This document shows positions 9,048 to 17,108 of a DNA stretch of 64,000 bases, piece after piece. The first letter of the stretch is position 1; every line of letters begins with the position of its first letter. This DNA is from Promethearchaeota archaeon (GTDB taxonomy: Archaea > Asgardarchaeota > Lokiarchaeia > Sigyniarchaeales > SOKP01), in assembly GCA_016839555.1 (NCBI GenBank), contig JAEOUA010000007.1, forward strand, positions 186,001-250,000. The letters are read 5' to 3'. The notes beneath the pieces were generated by a model. That model was given only the letters and a program-made list of their open reading frames with translations, ran no database searches and was not told the DNA's origin. The position numbers were made by a program, and so were the translations under genes.

Positions 9048-9110
9048 ATATCCAGAATTATATGAGTATATTACAACTAATATTTTTGTAGATATGTAAT
9101 ATCTGGATAT
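9048..9110. repeat. Nested inverted repeats in a divergent promoter region
   Basis: ATATCCAGA (9048-9056) pairs perfectly with TCTGGATAT (9102-9110). Inside it ATATTACA (9068-9075) pairs with TGTAATAT (9095-9102). The pair sits between the divergent genes 8728-9003 and 9250-10008. It may be a regulator-binding site or a folded leader. The rest of 9004-9249 is plain AT-rich DNA. Confidence 0.4.
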
Positions 9111-9249
9111 ATTATTTCTTTATCAAGATCTCCCATAAAGCATTGACAAGATAAAAAAAAGTTTTATGTTGAGCTAAATAATTATATGTAATAATAATTT
9201 CTAAAATAACAACCATCATAAATATAAAATAGTATAATGAGTGATAATA

Positions 9250-10008
9250 ATGGGCGAACATAGTATTGTAGGAGTTTCCGCTTCAAAAGTTGTTGCTTTA
9301 ATTGGGGCATTATTTGCGTTTTCGGCAGGACTAAATTTAATGTTTACACCCGATATTGTTTCAATACTCTGTGGAATTGTGATTTTTGTATTAAGTATTA
9401 TTCTTATAATTGCTATAAATGTGTTTGGGGTAAATATTAGAAGAAATATTCCTTATGAATGGTGGTTATTGTTATTAATTGCTTTAGGATTGTTTATTTT
9501 TTATATTATCCTCTATTATCTTCCCTTTATTTCAGTTTTAGATTCAGAAGCAGAGGAGGGGATATTTGATAGGATTCTTAATATATTTTCTTTGTCAGAA
9601 GCGGGTTCAGAAGTACCCATTTTGTTTGATGCGAGAGTAATATTATTATTAAGTATCCTATTGATAATTCTCGGTTGTGTACTTAAAGTATTAGGTGAAA
9701 GAAATACAAAAATATATACATCTTCTAAAATTGTGGTAAGTTTTGGAGCTTGTTGGGCAATCATAGAAGCAATTTTATTAATACTATCCTCTGATATTGT
9801 TAGGATTATAATAGGGATTATCGCTGTAGTATTAGCTATATTGTTGATCTTGAGCATACCTGCAAGTATAAAACTTCCCTATTCTTGGTGGTTTATCTTA
9901 ATTATTGGATTCATTTATTTTGTTCTTTTAGCTCCTTACTTCTCTTATACAATAATTAGCGGTGCCCTAGTATTAGTAGGATTTGTCCTAATTTTAATGG
10001 CATATTAA
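9250..10008 (+). CDS. Eight-helix membrane protein with internal duplication
   Basis: Unknown integral membrane protein of about 252 aa with roughly eight hydrophobic segments. The two halves resemble each other. SASKVVALIG...GLNLMFTPDIVSILCGI (from residue 10) matches SSKIVVSFG...AILLILSSDIVRIIIGI (from about 158), and each half then has an IPYEWW/LPYSWW element before its next helix. This points to an ancient gene duplication. The linker between halves (about 100-135) is acidic. The ATG at 9250 is preferred; an in-frame GTG at 9241 would add three residues. No transporter signature is visible, so function is unknown. Confidence 0.75.
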   Translation: MGEHSIVGVSASKVVALIGALFAFSAGLNLMFTPDIVSILCGIVIFVLSIILIIAINVFGVNIRRNIPYEWWLLLLIALGLFIFYIILYYLPFISVLDSEAEEGIFDRILNIFSLSEAGSEVPILFDARVILLLSILLIILGCVLKVLGERNTKIYTSSKIVVSFGACWAIIEAILLILSSDIVRIIIGIIAVVLAILLILSIPASIKLPYSWWFILIIGFIYFVLLAPYFSYTIISGALVLVGFVLILMAY

Positions 10009-10147
10009 TTTCTAAAAATTATTTTTTTTCTATTTTTCATTTTTTAAAAGATTCTATCTTACAGAATGAGATTAAATTAGCTTCAAATATAAAAAACTAG
10101 TTTTAAAACTGAAGCTTTTGAAGAAGAAGATCTTTCTAAAAGAAGTT

Positions 10148-11050
10148 TTATGCCTCTGGCAATAAAATTTTATTTATTTCAATCCAGTTTTCCTTTAAAT
10201 TTGGTTCTAAGTTATGTTTTTGCTTTATAGTCGAAGAAATTGATCTACAGATTCTTTTTAATTCAAGAGATTGCAAATAATTAATATTTGGAGCTATAAC
10301 TGAAATCATAAACTGGGTTTGTTTAGAGCGTGTTGATTCATCAATATAAGCGTCAAAATAAATATATGTGTTCATATTTATGTAATCTATTTTCAAAAGG
10401 ACATCTTCTGCATGAGTAATTTGGCTTTGTCCATATATAGGAATCATGGCCTGAAAGAGATGATTTCCTAACTTATCAATTTTAAAGGAATGGATGTCAA
10501 AGGAATTGATTTCACTCTTAGGGTAGCTTTTTATCAATTTAGGTCCATATAAATCATCCCATTTCATTATAAACACTATGATATCACTTGTTTTTGGTTT
10601 TTCTTTAGAAATTCTTTCTATTTCCCTATCTTCTTGAGAAATTTCTTTAATCTTTTGTTCTAATTTATTTTCGTTAGCTTTACGGAATAGCTTTCCTTTA
10701 ATAGTTGCGAGTACATCTTTTTCATTGATTGGTTTTGTAATATAATCATCTGCTCCCAAGATTTTACCTAATCTAATCTCTTTTTGGGAAGATAATCCTG
10801 AAAGAAATATAAAAGGAATATGTTGATAGAAAGGATTTGCCATAACTATTTTTAATAACTCGTATCCATTAATTTGAGGCATTTTTATATCAGAAATTAT
10901 TAAATCAAAGGGTATATTTTCATTAAGAAGCTCTAAGGCTTTTTTACCATTTATAGTTGTTTTAACTTTATAACCTTTAGACTCTAATAAAGCTTTAATA
11001 TATGATAAAAAATCTTTATCATCATCAACAATTAATATCTGAGATTTCAC
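10148..11050 (-). CDS. Response regulator with novel C-terminal W-GP domain
   Basis: Residues 1-120 are a CheY-like receiver: acidic pocket DDD (9-11), phospho-acceptor Asp54 in ISDIKMP, FLSGL, and the Lys of ITKPI. After a charged linker (about 125-155) comes a second alpha/beta domain starting IIVFIMKWDDLYGPKLIKSYP. It lacks any HTH, kinase or GGDEF motif. The signature W-x4-GP-x5-YP is shared exactly with the N-terminus of the protein at 54175. The predicted fold may be longin/roadblock-like (inference). The cognate histidine kinase is not in the window. This is a single gene, convergent with the membrane protein at 9250-10008. Confidence 0.85.
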   Translation of the reverse strand: MKSQILIVDDDKDFLSYIKALLESKGYKVKTTINGKKALELLNENIPFDLIISDIKMPQINGYELLKIVMANPFYQHIPFIFLSGLSSQKEIRLGKILGADDYITKPINEKDVLATIKGKLFRKANENKLEQKIKEISQEDREIERISKEKPKTSDIIVFIMKWDDLYGPKLIKSYPKSEINSFDIHSFKIDKLGNHLFQAMIPIYGQSQITHAEDVLLKIDYINMNTYIYFDAYIDESTRSKQTQFMISVIAPNINYLQSLELKRICRSISSTIKQKHNLEPNLKENWIEINKILLPEA

Positions 11051-11261
11051 GATTTAATTACAATGGCTTTGATTTTCATATATTTTGACAAATAATTATA
11101 TAGTCTTGTTCATATAAAAATATTATTAATTTCTAAAAAGATATTATTAACTTTAAGATTAGAAAATGGAAAAAAAGGTTCTTAATTCCTAAAAAAACAA
11201 AAAAATATAATTTATAAAGACTATTTGCCTTAAAATTCTCACTATTTTATTATATTTTAAA

Positions 11262-11414
11262 AATTAAATCGGAGTTTTTTCATAACTTTTATAAATTTTG
11301 CGATTTCATAGAATTTTTTATCATAATACAAGAGATAGGGGCTTTTTGCGATGGTGTAATGAAACAAGAGAGCTGTTTGAACCCAATTGGGCCAATTAAA
11401 TCGGAGTTTTTTCA
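11262..11414. repeat. 21-bp direct repeat at the 3' end of the GTPase gene
   Basis: An identical 21-base sequence (AATTAAATCGGAGTTTTTTCA) occurs at 11262-11282 and 11394-11414, 132 bp apart. The second copy encodes the last residues and stop codon of the GTPase. The first copy could supply the same ending, EKTPI-stop. The segment between has a short ORF on the minus strand (WVQTALLFHYTIAKSPY...) without recognisable homology. This looks like a duplication or insertion at the end of the gene. Confidence 0.6.
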
Positions 11415-11932
11415 AAATTGGTATATATGGTGGTTTTAAATAATTCATATTCATTTTTTTCTTGTAATATTTCTCTGATTCTATTTATCAATTCATCGAT
11501 AAGTTCATCTGTGATATCTGGACGCATTTTCTTGAGCTTTGGGTCAAATTTATGTAAAAAAATTGAATAATCAAAATCATGCTTATGATTTCCAACTTTG
11601 TTTGTCACCTTTTTTAAATAATCAAGTGCCTTCTCATACCTCTCAACATCTTGGACATCGATCACATAAATAAGTTTATTACAACCTTTAAAATATTCTG
11701 GAAAATTGACCAGATGCTTATCCCGATATGCCTTTTGGCCTCCAAAATCCCAAATATTAAATTGAGTGTTCTGAAACTCCATATTGACTATTTGATGATT
11801 CTTAGTGGGGCTTAATTTACAATATGACAAAATATTTTGGTCACCCCGTAAACTTAACACTATGGAAGTCTTCCCCGCATTATCTAATCCCATTAATATG
11901 ATTTTTCGTTTTAAATTCTCTTCCATATTCAC
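11396..11932 (-). CDS. Small GTPase of Rag/Arf type, C-terminus apparently truncated
   Basis: This is a Ras-superfamily G domain: P-loop GLDNAGKTS (15-23), switch I Thr43, and WDFGGQ (61-66), the Trp-x-x-Gly-Gly-Gln form found in Arf and Rag proteins. The base-recognition motif is HKFD (127-130), the Rag/Gtr variant of NKxD. A TTIY segment at 169-172 should be followed by helix alpha5, but the protein ends nine residues later at the 21-bp direct repeat, so about 15-20 residues of the G domain appear to be missing. No Rag-type roadblock C-domain is present. The start is GTG 11932 (AAGGA lies 5-8 bases before it) or ATG 11926. Such GTPases are expanded in Asgard archaea. Confidence 0.88.
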   Translation of the reverse strand: MNMEENLKRKIILMGLDNAGKTSIVLSLRGDQNILSYCKLSPTKNHQIVNMEFQNTQFNIWDFGGQKAYRDKHLVNFPEYFKGCNKLIYVIDVQDVERYEKALDYLKKVTNKVGNHKHDFDYSIFLHKFDPKLKKMRPDITDELIDELINRIREILQEKNEYELFKTTIYTNFEKTPI

Positions 11933-12283
11933 AGATTTCCTTTGTATATGCTGTTACTGATAATAAATATAATAAAACTTTAGATTACAATATTTAAACT
12001 ATTTCAAGTTATTTAAACATGATCTCTAAAATTTATAAAATAAATTGAGTAGTAATTTCTAAATGATTCTTTTGATATACTAAATATTCATCCATGATTG
12101 AGAGCTTTAAAATAAAAAAAAATCCGGTCATTAAATTATTTTAATATGTTTAATATTAATATTGTTGTAAGATTTTAAATAATTAATATTAAATTTTTAT
12201 TGTTTAGAATATTCTAATTGATCTATGCTTAATAACTTTTATTATCTCTTACAGATTATTTTTGTTAATCTATCGACAGACCG

Positions 12284-12308
12284 TCATATTTAAATATGAT
12301 GATATCAT
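12284..12308. promoter_or_regulatory. Palindromic operator overlapping a TATA-like box upstream of lrp
   Basis: TCATATTTAAATATGA (12284-12299) is a perfect 16-bp palindrome containing a TTTAAATA box. It is followed at once by ATGATATCAT (12299-12308), a perfect 10-bp palindrome. The site is 45-70 bases ahead of the Lrp/AsnC gene, where archaeal Lrp proteins commonly autoregulate. The rest of the 11933-12352 gap is AT-rich with no ORF. Confidence 0.5.
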
Positions 12309-12352
12309 AATATTAAAATAATCCTCGTAAAAAAAATTTGTGAAAATAAAAA

Positions 12353-12853
12353 ATGATAACTAGTAGTGATATAAGTATCGATAATATAGATAGGAAGATA
12401 ATAAGCCTACTTCAGAAAGATCCAAGCATCACTCATACCGAAATTGCCAAAGAAGTGAAACGGAGTCAACCTACTATTGGTTTAAGAATTAAAAAACTTG
12501 AAAAAGCAGGAATTATGAATTTTCAAGCGGGTTTAAATTTAAAAGTTGCTGATGTCCTTATTGCGAGAGTTGATTTGCAAACTAATAATCCCGAAAAAAT
12601 TTTAAATGAAATTAAAAATTGTCCCTATATTATAAACGGATTTCAATTAAGCGGGACCTATAATCTTAGCTTGCTCATAGCTAATTCAGCTTTAAAACAT
12701 TTAGATATCATAATTAATGAACATTTTAGAAACGATCCTGATGTTCTGAAAATACATATGGAAATTGTAACTAATATTATAAATGACTTCGTATTACCGA
12801 TGAATTTAAATACTAAAAAATGTAAATGTGACGAGAAATTCGAATCTCATTAA
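12353..12853 (+). CDS. Lrp/AsnC-family transcription regulator
   Basis: The N-terminal winged helix (about 8-60) includes IDRKIISLLQKDPSIT, HTEIAKEVKRSQPTIGLRIK and KLEKAGIM, the standard Lrp/AsnC layout. The ligand-binding RAM-like domain (about 65-145) contains VLIARVDL and the GFQLSGTYNLSLLI core that replaces the usual G-x-D/Y motif region. The C-terminus is unusual: TKKCKCDEKFESH could bind a metal through two Cys and a His. Total length of 166 aa is typical. The palindromes just upstream suggest autoregulation. The gene is monocistronic and converges with the suf-linked HTH gene. Confidence 0.9.
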   Translation: MITSSDISIDNIDRKIISLLQKDPSITHTEIAKEVKRSQPTIGLRIKKLEKAGIMNFQAGLNLKVADVLIARVDLQTNNPEKILNEIKNCPYIINGFQLSGTYNLSLLIANSALKHLDIIINEHFRNDPDVLKIHMEIVTNIINDFVLPMNLNTKKCKCDEKFESH

Positions 12854-12902
12854 CTTTTTTTATTTAGTTCTAATTTTTACTATTATTTAATAAGAAAAAA
12901 GC

Positions 12903-13574
12903 TTAAAAATTATCTTTCACCCATTGCTCGAATTTAATTTTTCTAAGCTCCTCTGCCCAGAGAGCCTTAATATTAGCCTCTTGTGGTAATAATTTTTCTT
13001 TTTTAAGCATAGTATAGAGTTTATCAATTGTTTTATCCAATAAAATTTGGTATAATGATTTTTGATCTTTGTTGATCTCTGCAAATTCTCTTAACACCTC
13101 ATCTTTAGTTTCTTTAATTATATTAATCCAATTTTTAGCAAAGAGATTTATATATTCATCGAGCTTATTTAAGGTTTCAATATTAAGAACTGGAAAGGTG
13201 ATTTCATATTTTCCATCCTTCTTTTGGATTAAATTATACCATTCAAGATTTAAAAGGTGATTCTCAAGGACTTGTTCACTCCATTGAAATCTGACGCGTG
13301 GGCTGTATTCTTCTTTTTGAATTAAGAGAGGTTTAGGCGAGAACCTAATATAGTTTAATAATTCTTTAAAACTTTTTGGGCCTTCATTTGCAAGAGTAAT
13401 AAGAATTTCACGCCGAACCTTATTTTCCAAAGGCCAAGGAACCTCCCTTTCGTCCCATGGCTTTCCTCTATCGAAATCAAACCAAGGTTGAATTTCTTCG
13501 ATATTTATTTTTGCATTAAATCGGTAATTATTATATTTTCCCTTAATATCTTTTATCTCCTTCATATGCTTCAC
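12903..13574 (-). CDS. Winged-helix protein at the end of the suf operon
   Basis: Residues about 48-125 look like a winged-helix fold: LENKVRREILITLANEGPKSFKELLNYI, then VLENHLLNLEWYNLIQKKDGKYEIT as the wing. The N-terminus is Trp/Pro-rich (EIQPWFDFDRGKPWDERE) and the C-terminal 100 residues are helical and may form a dimer or sensor part. It starts 24 bases after sufB, so it is probably co-transcribed and may sense Fe-S or iron status. There are no Cys residues, so it would not ligate a cluster itself. A second in-frame ATG is three codons in (MKHMKEI). A regulator role is inference. Confidence 0.75.
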   Translation of the reverse strand: MKHMKEIKDIKGKYNNYRFNAKINIEEIQPWFDFDRGKPWDEREVPWPLENKVRREILITLANEGPKSFKELLNYIRFSPKPLLIQKEEYSPRVRFQWSEQVLENHLLNLEWYNLIQKKDGKYEITFPVLNIETLNKLDEYINLFAKNWINIIKETKDEVLREFAEINKDQKSLYQILLDKTIDKLYTMLKKEKLLPQEANIKALWAEELRKIKFEQWVKDNF

Positions 13575-13598
13575 TCTTTTTTTTTTAGTTATTTTTAG

Positions 13599-14561
13599 TT
13601 AATCTTCTCCTAGCATTGCTTCAATTAAAATATCTGTAGCTTCTTCTTCAGATAATCCTTTTGCTTGCAGTTCATCCAACCATTTCTGCGGGAAACGACC
13701 CAAGGATGCCTCGTGGGAAACAGTTGAAGTAGGATCAATAGCTCTAATAAAGGGGCGGGACCTACAAATGGAGCCCTTTCCTAAAACTATTTCTTGACAC
13801 TCTACATGACCATTACAATACGGGGCATTTCCTTCCGTAATGCCATACATTAATACTTCACCTCCATCCTTTGCGGCGGCTTTCATTTTTATAACACTTC
13901 GGGCATTTTCCCCTTCCAGGAATACAGAGTCTCTTATCCTTATTGAATCGCCAATACCTTTTCCAAAAGCTTTTACATTTGAGCGTATTACACTATTTTT
14001 CATAGCATAAATATCTAAAAGAATTTTTACTTTTCCGGGTGTTCCTTGAGTTAAATTAAAATTATTCTCATAAATACTATTTTCACCAATATACATATAA
14101 CTTACGGGAGCAACTAACGCACCACTTTTTTCCCCATGATAATGAGTTTCATTATAGGCAAACTTGCAATTATTTCCAATGTAGAAATGACCAAACATTT
14201 TATGAGTTAATCCATCGGCATTGGGAAAACTACAATGAGCTCTAATAGTGACTTCTGTATTATCTTCCGCAATAATCCTTGGAAAAATTTGTTGAATGCC
14301 GGATTGCTTATTTACTCCAAAACATAAATGAACTGGATCTTCAATTACAGAACCTTCTTTAATAATTATATCTGCTACAATGCCATTCTCAATTTCCCTT
14401 CCTTTTAATATTACCCCTTCAATTTCTTCTATACCACTAATTTTATTAAAATTTAAAAGTAGTTTTGCCCCTTTTCCATGTCCGGGTAAAAAATCATTTA
14501 TATCGATATTGTAATTTTCAAGACTTTCTAAGATTTCTTCGGGATAAGGTTTTTCGCTCAT
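13599..14561 (-). CDS. sufB: SufB/SufD-family Fe-S assembly protein (SmsB-like)
   Basis: SufB-type proteins form the scaffold of SufBC(D) iron-sulfur cluster assembly. The C-terminal two thirds is a right-handed beta-helix with NETHYHGE, GENSIYENNFNLTQGTPGKV, VFLEGENARSVIKMKAAAKDGG and the family end SHEASLGRFPQKWLDELQAKGLSEEEA. The 320-aa length matches the short archaeal SmsB form rather than full bacterial SufB. No separate sufD is present, so this protein presumably pairs with itself in a minimal two-gene system. Its start overlaps the sufC stop by 4 bases (ATGA), showing translational coupling. Cys residues in the helix (for example in CNGHVECQ and GKGSICRSRP) are candidate cluster ligands. 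Confidence 0.92.
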   Translation of the reverse strand: MSEKPYPEEILESLENYNIDINDFLPGHGKGAKLLLNFNKISGIEEIEGVILKGREIENGIVADIIIKEGSVIEDPVHLCFGVNKQSGIQQIFPRIIAEDNTEVTIRAHCSFPNADGLTHKMFGHFYIGNNCKFAYNETHYHGEKSGALVAPVSYMYIGENSIYENNFNLTQGTPGKVKILLDIYAMKNSVIRSNVKAFGKGIGDSIRIRDSVFLEGENARSVIKMKAAAKDGGEVLMYGITEGNAPYCNGHVECQEIVLGKGSICRSRPFIRAIDPTSTVSHEASLGRFPQKWLDELQAKGLSEEEATDILIEAMLGED

Positions 14562-15355
14562 TGTTCTCCCTCTTCACGAAATATTTTATCAATATAATCC
14601 TCTCCGAAACAAGCATTATCATTTTGGAATAACGTTCTTTTACAGAAATCTTTTAAGCCAGCCTTGGCACAAAAATGTAGCATAACCTCCGGAAACTTAT
14701 CTGTGATTAGGGATTTTCCTTGCCATAAGAGTGTGCCATAATCCGCAACCATCCCAATATCTTCACGATGAGTTATTAAAAGAATTGTCATATTAAGCTT
14801 CCTAATCTTATTGAAAATGTGTAAAAAGTCTTCAATAACAATCATATCGAGTCCAGAATCAGGTTCATCGAGCATTATTAATTTAGGTCTCATCGCGATT
14901 GTTGCTGCCAACTCTATTCTTTTTCTCTCTCCACCGCTCAGAGTTTCATCTATCCTCCTATTGAGATATTTATTTGGATTTAAATTGACTATATTTAATG
15001 CTTCTACTGCTTGTTCCTTTATATTACTCTTATTTTTGATGCCTAATGATAAATATTTCAACACGGATAAACCATCTATTCTTGCAGGTTCTTGCCATGC
15101 AAGAGTAATCCCTAATTTTGCTCGTTCTGTTACTCCTAAATCTGTAATATCTTCTCCGTTGAACAAGATTTTTCCCTTACTTAACTCATAGTTCGGCAAA
15201 CCCATAATCGCATATGCTAGTGATGATTTACCAGAGCCATTAGGTCCTATAATCGCGTGAATGGAGCCTTCTATTACTCCAAAGGAAATATCTTCAATGA
15301 TTATATGTTTTTTATCAAATGTGGGAACAGTAACGTCTTTCAATTCTAAAAGCAT
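14558..15355 (-). CDS. sufC: SufC Fe-S assembly ATPase
   Basis: SufC is the ABC-type ATPase that drives conformational change in the SufB scaffold. Seen: Walker A GPNGSGKSS (37-45), Q-loop WQEPARIDG (about 87-95), signature LSGGERKRIEL (139-149), Walker B LIMLDEPDSGLD (159-170) and the switch His in LLITHRED. At 265 aa the length is as expected. It is the first gene of sufC-sufB-HTH on the minus strand. The region 15356-15651 upstream contains its promoter and that of the divergent small gene. SufC-SufB is the minimal archaeal SUF layout. Confidence 0.95.
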   Translation of the reverse strand: MLLELKDVTVPTFDKKHIIIEDISFGVIEGSIHAIIGPNGSGKSSLAYAIMGLPNYELSKGKILFNGEDITDLGVTERAKLGITLAWQEPARIDGLSVLKYLSLGIKNKSNIKEQAVEALNIVNLNPNKYLNRRIDETLSGGERKRIELAATIAMRPKLIMLDEPDSGLDMIVIEDFLHIFNKIRKLNMTILLITHREDIGMVADYGTLLWQGKSLITDKFPEVMLHFCAKAGLKDFCKRTLFQNDNACFGEDYIDKIFREEGEQ

Positions 15356-15560
15356 TTTAATTTATCTAACTTTCTTTGATTATTTTGAGTTATTAATTAT
15401 TAAAATATAAAGTACATCCTATTTATTTTTTCTTTTAATAAAAATTAGGATTAAATTATTCTTGATTATATTTTTTTAAAATAAAAACTATCAATGGCCA
15501 TAGATTTAAAACAATTTTTGCCATTCTCTTATCTTTTATTAAAATTTTAGATAAATAAAA

Positions 15561-15598
15561 GTTTAAATATAAGTTAAGATAATAGAATTTTATCTTAA
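15561..15598 (+). promoter_or_regulatory. TATA-like box plus perfect 9-bp inverted repeat
   Basis: A GTTTAAATAT box (15561-15570) is followed directly by TTAAGATAA (15574-15582) and its exact inverse TTATCTTAA (15590-15598), separated by 7 bases. It lies 54 bases before the ATG of the small wHTH-like gene at 15652, so it is a candidate autoregulatory operator. It could also act on divergent sufC. Confidence 0.45.
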
Positions 15599-15651
15599 TT
15601 TATTAAAAAATTTAAATTTATAACTTAATAAAATAACAGAGTTATAAGAAT

Positions 15652-15891
15652 ATGGCTAAAGTAAAAGAAATTGCATTAGATATATTAAAAAGTATGTATG
15701 ATGAATATAGAAAAACACTTAAATATATTAGTCAACCAGATATAGAAAATATGATGGCAGGAAAATATGAACACAATGATTTTATAGTTGGAATTAATTA
15801 TTTAAAAGAAAAACTATGGATTAGCAATAATAGAGGTAATCCACCATTATATTGGCCAAACGCAGAAGGAATCGACCAAATTGAGATTTAA
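15652..15891 (+). CDS. Small winged-helix-like protein, 79 aa
   Basis: The protein has the size and pattern of a single winged helix: helix ALDILKSMYDEYRKTLKYI, helix QPDIENMMAGKYEHNDFIVGINYLKEKLW, then a short beta wing ISNNRGNPPLYWPNAEG. No family can be named with confidence. The inverted repeat just upstream of its promoter fits a small DNA-binding protein that controls itself and perhaps the divergent suf genes. It is convergent with the reductase at 15944-17050. Confidence 0.6.
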   Translation: MAKVKEIALDILKSMYDEYRKTLKYISQPDIENMMAGKYEHNDFIVGINYLKEKLWISNNRGNPPLYWPNAEGIDQIEI

Positions 15892-15943
15892 AGCAAATAA
15901 TATGAAAATATAAACTAATAAAATTTTAAATTATTATCTTTTT

Positions 15944-17050
15944 TTATTCTAATAATTTTTTCATTACGATTTCTGAGCTTCTATGGGTTTCCCAAAGAGA
16001 CAGAAATCTTTTTAAATTCTCATCATTTTGAAAGATCTTATCTCTAGCGATTCTTTTTGCTTTAAGAATCTTTAAAAAATTTCTATCTAATATTGCTTCA
16101 TAATATTGTCCTAGTTTTTCTAATTTGTCCCTTTTTTCGCCTTTCATAATTGCTTCTATTGCAAATTTACCCGACATCATTGCGTATGGAATCCCTTTAC
16201 CACTAATAGGATCCACAATCCCTCCGGCATCACCGACAGCAAATACTTTATCTTCATAGAGTTTCGGACGAAGTCCTACAGGTATTAAGTGTGGCTTAAA
16301 AATAGTTAGTTCTGAGTTTTTTAATGCTTTTTTAACGAAATCGAGATTAACAAATTGTTCAAACTCCGTTCGAGAATTTTTAATTAGATTAATCTGATTA
16401 CCCCATCCAACAGTAATATTATCTGCTTTGGGAAAAAGCCATGCATATCCAACAGATATCAAATCTTTTCCAAAAAACAAATGGACCGTGTCATTCCCTA
16501 AAACGTTATCTATCTGAGATCTTGAGGTGCCCATTTCTTTTGTAATAGTAAGTATTAAATCTTCCTTTTGAAAGTACGGCCACCCTAATTTCTTTAATGT
16601 TTGTGATGTGACCCCATCTGCGGCAATCACATAATTAGAAAGATATTTCTCTTTTTCAGTGCTAATTTTATAAAGATTATCCTCTCTCGTTATATTTATT
16701 AATGAATTTTTTTCCTCTAATCGAGCTCCACTACTGATTGCCATATCTGTTAAATATTTATCGAAAGTAGAACGCCACACAACTGCTCCTTTTCCTTTTT
16801 TAGAAAAATGATCTCCATCTAAATGATGTAATTCTAAAGATTCAATGACTCTACTAATTTTATCTTCTGGATAATCTATTTCTTCCACTAACTCCCAAGC
16901 TAATGCACCACCACAGGCTTTATATCTACCATTATCACTTATTTTTTCTTTTTCAAGTATACAAGTAGAATAACCATTTTCCGCAGCTTCTTTTCCAGCT
17001 ATAGAACCTCCGGGACCAGCTCCTACAATTATAATATCAAATTTATTCAT
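15944..17050 (-). CDS. Geranylgeranyl reductase family protein (archaeal lipid saturation)
   Basis: Members of this FAD family reduce the double bonds of geranylgeranyl chains in archaeal membrane lipids. Residues 5-35 form the FAD-binding Rossmann fold with GAGPGG (10-15) and ILEKE. ACGGALAW (about 45-52) is the active-site-region Cys-Gly motif of the family. VGWGNQINL lies mid-protein, and the second FAD motif is VGDAGGIVDPISGKGI (about 271-286). The 368-aa length is normal for the archaeal enzyme. It sits alone on the minus strand. A longer relative with a different C-terminus is at 62521. Exact substrate (DGGGP, prenols, quinone side chain) is not proven by the sequence. Confidence 0.88.
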   Translation of the reverse strand: MNKFDIIIVGAGPGGSIAGKEAAENGYSTCILEKEKISDNGRYKACGGALAWELVEEIDYPEDKISRVIESLELHHLDGDHFSKKGKGAVVWRSTFDKYLTDMAISSGARLEEKNSLINITREDNLYKISTEKEKYLSNYVIAADGVTSQTLKKLGWPYFQKEDLILTITKEMGTSRSQIDNVLGNDTVHLFFGKDLISVGYAWLFPKADNITVGWGNQINLIKNSRTEFEQFVNLDFVKKALKNSELTIFKPHLIPVGLRPKLYEDKVFAVGDAGGIVDPISGKGIPYAMMSGKFAIEAIMKGEKRDKLEKLGQYYEAILDRNFLKILKAKRIARDKIFQNDENLKRFLSLWETHRSSEIVMKKLLE

Positions 17051-17108
17051 TTTAAGTCAAAACTTTGCTTAATTTATTATTTTTAATTACTAAAATTTAT
17101 TTATTCAA

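Noticed and set aside
11257..11454. Minus-strand 65-aa ORF overlapping the GTPase 3' end
   Set aside because: It overlaps the GTPase in another frame and shows no family; kept only as evidence for the direct-repeat event, not as a gene.
13599..14561. SufD assignment for the SufB-like gene
   Set aside because: The single SufB/D-family gene beside sufC matches the short archaeal SmsB form; nothing specific to SufD was seen.
14811..15191. 126-aa plus-strand ORF inside sufC
   Set aside because: It is antisense to ABC motifs that are clearly conserved on the minus strand.
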